30,068 nt of DNA. Source: JBOGTC01 sp050692055. Its GTDB lineage: Bacteria; Chloroflexota; Limnocylindria; QHBO01. Each line of letters opens with the position of its first letter. Within the stretch, counting starts at the first letter, position 1. The DNA lies in contig JBOGTC010000164.1 in NCBI GenBank assembly GCA_050692055.1, positions 1 to 30,068 of the forward strand. Direction: 5' to 3'. This document shows positions 29,425 through 30,068 of the stretch, in pieces. The position numbers were made by a program, and so were the translations under genes. Below the pieces are notes generated by a model. That model searched no databases, was not told the DNA's origin, and was given only the letters and a program-made list of their open reading frames with translations.

Positions 29425-30068
29425 CGGTGCTCGCTCATCGTGCTCAGCGAGGAAGCCCGCGGTTGCAGAATCGAGGCCAATGCCGCGCGCGCGGCGTCGA
29501 CGCGGCGCAGGACCGCTCCCAGCCGCTGCAGCGGCGCGGCGGTGACCGCCGCTCCACCCTCCGACATCGCGATGCGCAGCCCGAGGTCGGCTTCGCGTGC
29601 CTCATCCGCGACGGCACCGATCCGCTCCGCGGCCGCGAGCGCCGCGGGCTCGTCGTCGTCACGCGCCGCCACGGCCAGGTCCTCCACCGCTCCGATCAGC
29701 GACCCGCTCGTCTCCACCCAGAAGGCCAGCGTGGCCAGCCCCACGTCCCACGCGGCGAGCGCCTCGTGCAGGGCGCGCGCCCGTTCGGTAGCAGCCAACG
29801 CCGCGGATGGCTCTCCGTCCTCCAGCGCGACGAGGGCGGCCGTCAACGCCTCCGTTACGCCTGCGGCGCTGAGCCGCATCGTGGCGAAGGCATCTGCATC
29901 GGGCGCCGACGCGTCCAGCTGCGCGGCGATGGAGCGCAGCTCCTCTGCCGTCGCGGGCGCCGCCGGCGCCTCGTCCTCGTGCGCGACCGCCTGCAGCGTG
30001 CCATCCGCGGCGTCGAGCGCCCGCGCGGCGGCGGTTGCGTCGTCCGCCGCTTCTCGGAGCAGCGAAGC
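29421..30068 (-). CDS. Partial Ala-rich helical protein of unknown function
   Basis: The frame is open from the right edge to its stop at 29421, giving at least 215 residues, with the true N-terminus outside the window. It is very rich in Ala, Glu, Leu and Arg with heptad-like spacing, such as EEPAALAAAERIGAVADEAREADLGLRIA and LGAVLRRVDAARAALASIL, suggesting long helices or a coiled-coil bundle. No catalytic motif or membrane helix was seen, and I do not recognise a family. The four-base overlap with the PASTA kinase gene indicates coupled translation, so the protein may be a partner or substrate of that kinase, which is inference. An internal ATG at 29879 would give 152 residues, but the open frame upstream keeps the same composition. 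Confidence 0.65.
   Translation of the reverse strand, partial: ASLLREAADDATAAARALDAADGTLQAVAHEDEAPAAPATAEELRSIAAQLDASAPDADAFATMRLSAAGVTEALTAALVALEDGEPSAALAATERARALHEALAAWDVGLATLAFWVETSGSLIGAVEDLAVAARDDDEPAALAAAERIGAVADEAREADLGLRIAMSEGGAAVTAAPLQRLGAVLRRVDAARAALASILQPRASSLSTMSEHR

Overview
The window is about 30 kb of very GC-rich bacterial chromosome (roughly 70% by eye). It is densely packed, and many neighbouring genes share 1-4 bases at their junctions. The gene content suggests a Gram-positive-like or monoderm lineage: a QcrCAB complex of the actinobacterial type with a three-helix Rieske protein and a membrane-anchored di-heme cytochrome c, a PASTA-type Ser/Thr kinase, lipoprotein sugar binding and GlgC. 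I favour a high-GC Chloroflexota (Limnocylindria-like), with Actinobacteriota as the alternative. No rRNA or tRNA gene was seen, so this is inference.

Region 1 (1-6.7 kb) is respiration and stress. At the left edge is the end of a small membrane protein, perhaps a cytochrome c oxidase subunit, followed by a DUF2891 protein, both on +. Converging on them, on -, is a co-directional run: a membrane-anchored ParB/Srx-like protein, a metallophosphoesterase, a GlsB/YeaQ-type membrane protein, a small four-helix protein, then qcrC, qcrA and qcrB.

Region 2 (6.7-11.8 kb, +) is an alpha-glucoside-type sugar ABC importer (ATPase, lipoprotein, two permeases) followed by a stand-alone cyclic-nucleotide-binding-domain protein. 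A perfect 32-bp palindrome lies between the binding protein and the first permease.

Region 3 (12.0-16.0 kb, -) holds two ABC systems head to tail: a MacB/FtsX-type permease with a LolD-like ATPase, then a NatA-like ATPase with an ABC-2 permease.

Region 4 (16.0-22.3 kb) has a repeat-bearing intergenic stretch, a NUDIX hydrolase (+), what looks like a stub of topoisomerase IB, a TPR protein (-), and a tightly coupled four-gene - operon: glgC, a YbjN/CesT-like gene, a secreted metallopeptidase-like protein whose catalytic Glu is Gln, and a nicotinate phosphoribosyltransferase.

Region 5 (22.3-30 kb) carries a class A penicillin-binding protein with an acidic insertion inside its glycosyltransferase domain, a type IV prepilin-peptidase-like protein, a CsbD-family protein (+), leucyl aminopeptidase, a PASTA kinase and an Ala-rich protein running off the right edge.

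Most genes are ordinary housekeeping or transport functions. The least explained signals are non-coding: a dispersed repeat with a 50-bp period found at two convergent gene ends (11.78-11.97 kb and 26.30-26.37 kb), a 61-bp tandem hairpin repeat at 16.1 kb, and an isolated AT-rich palindrome at 26.42 kb.
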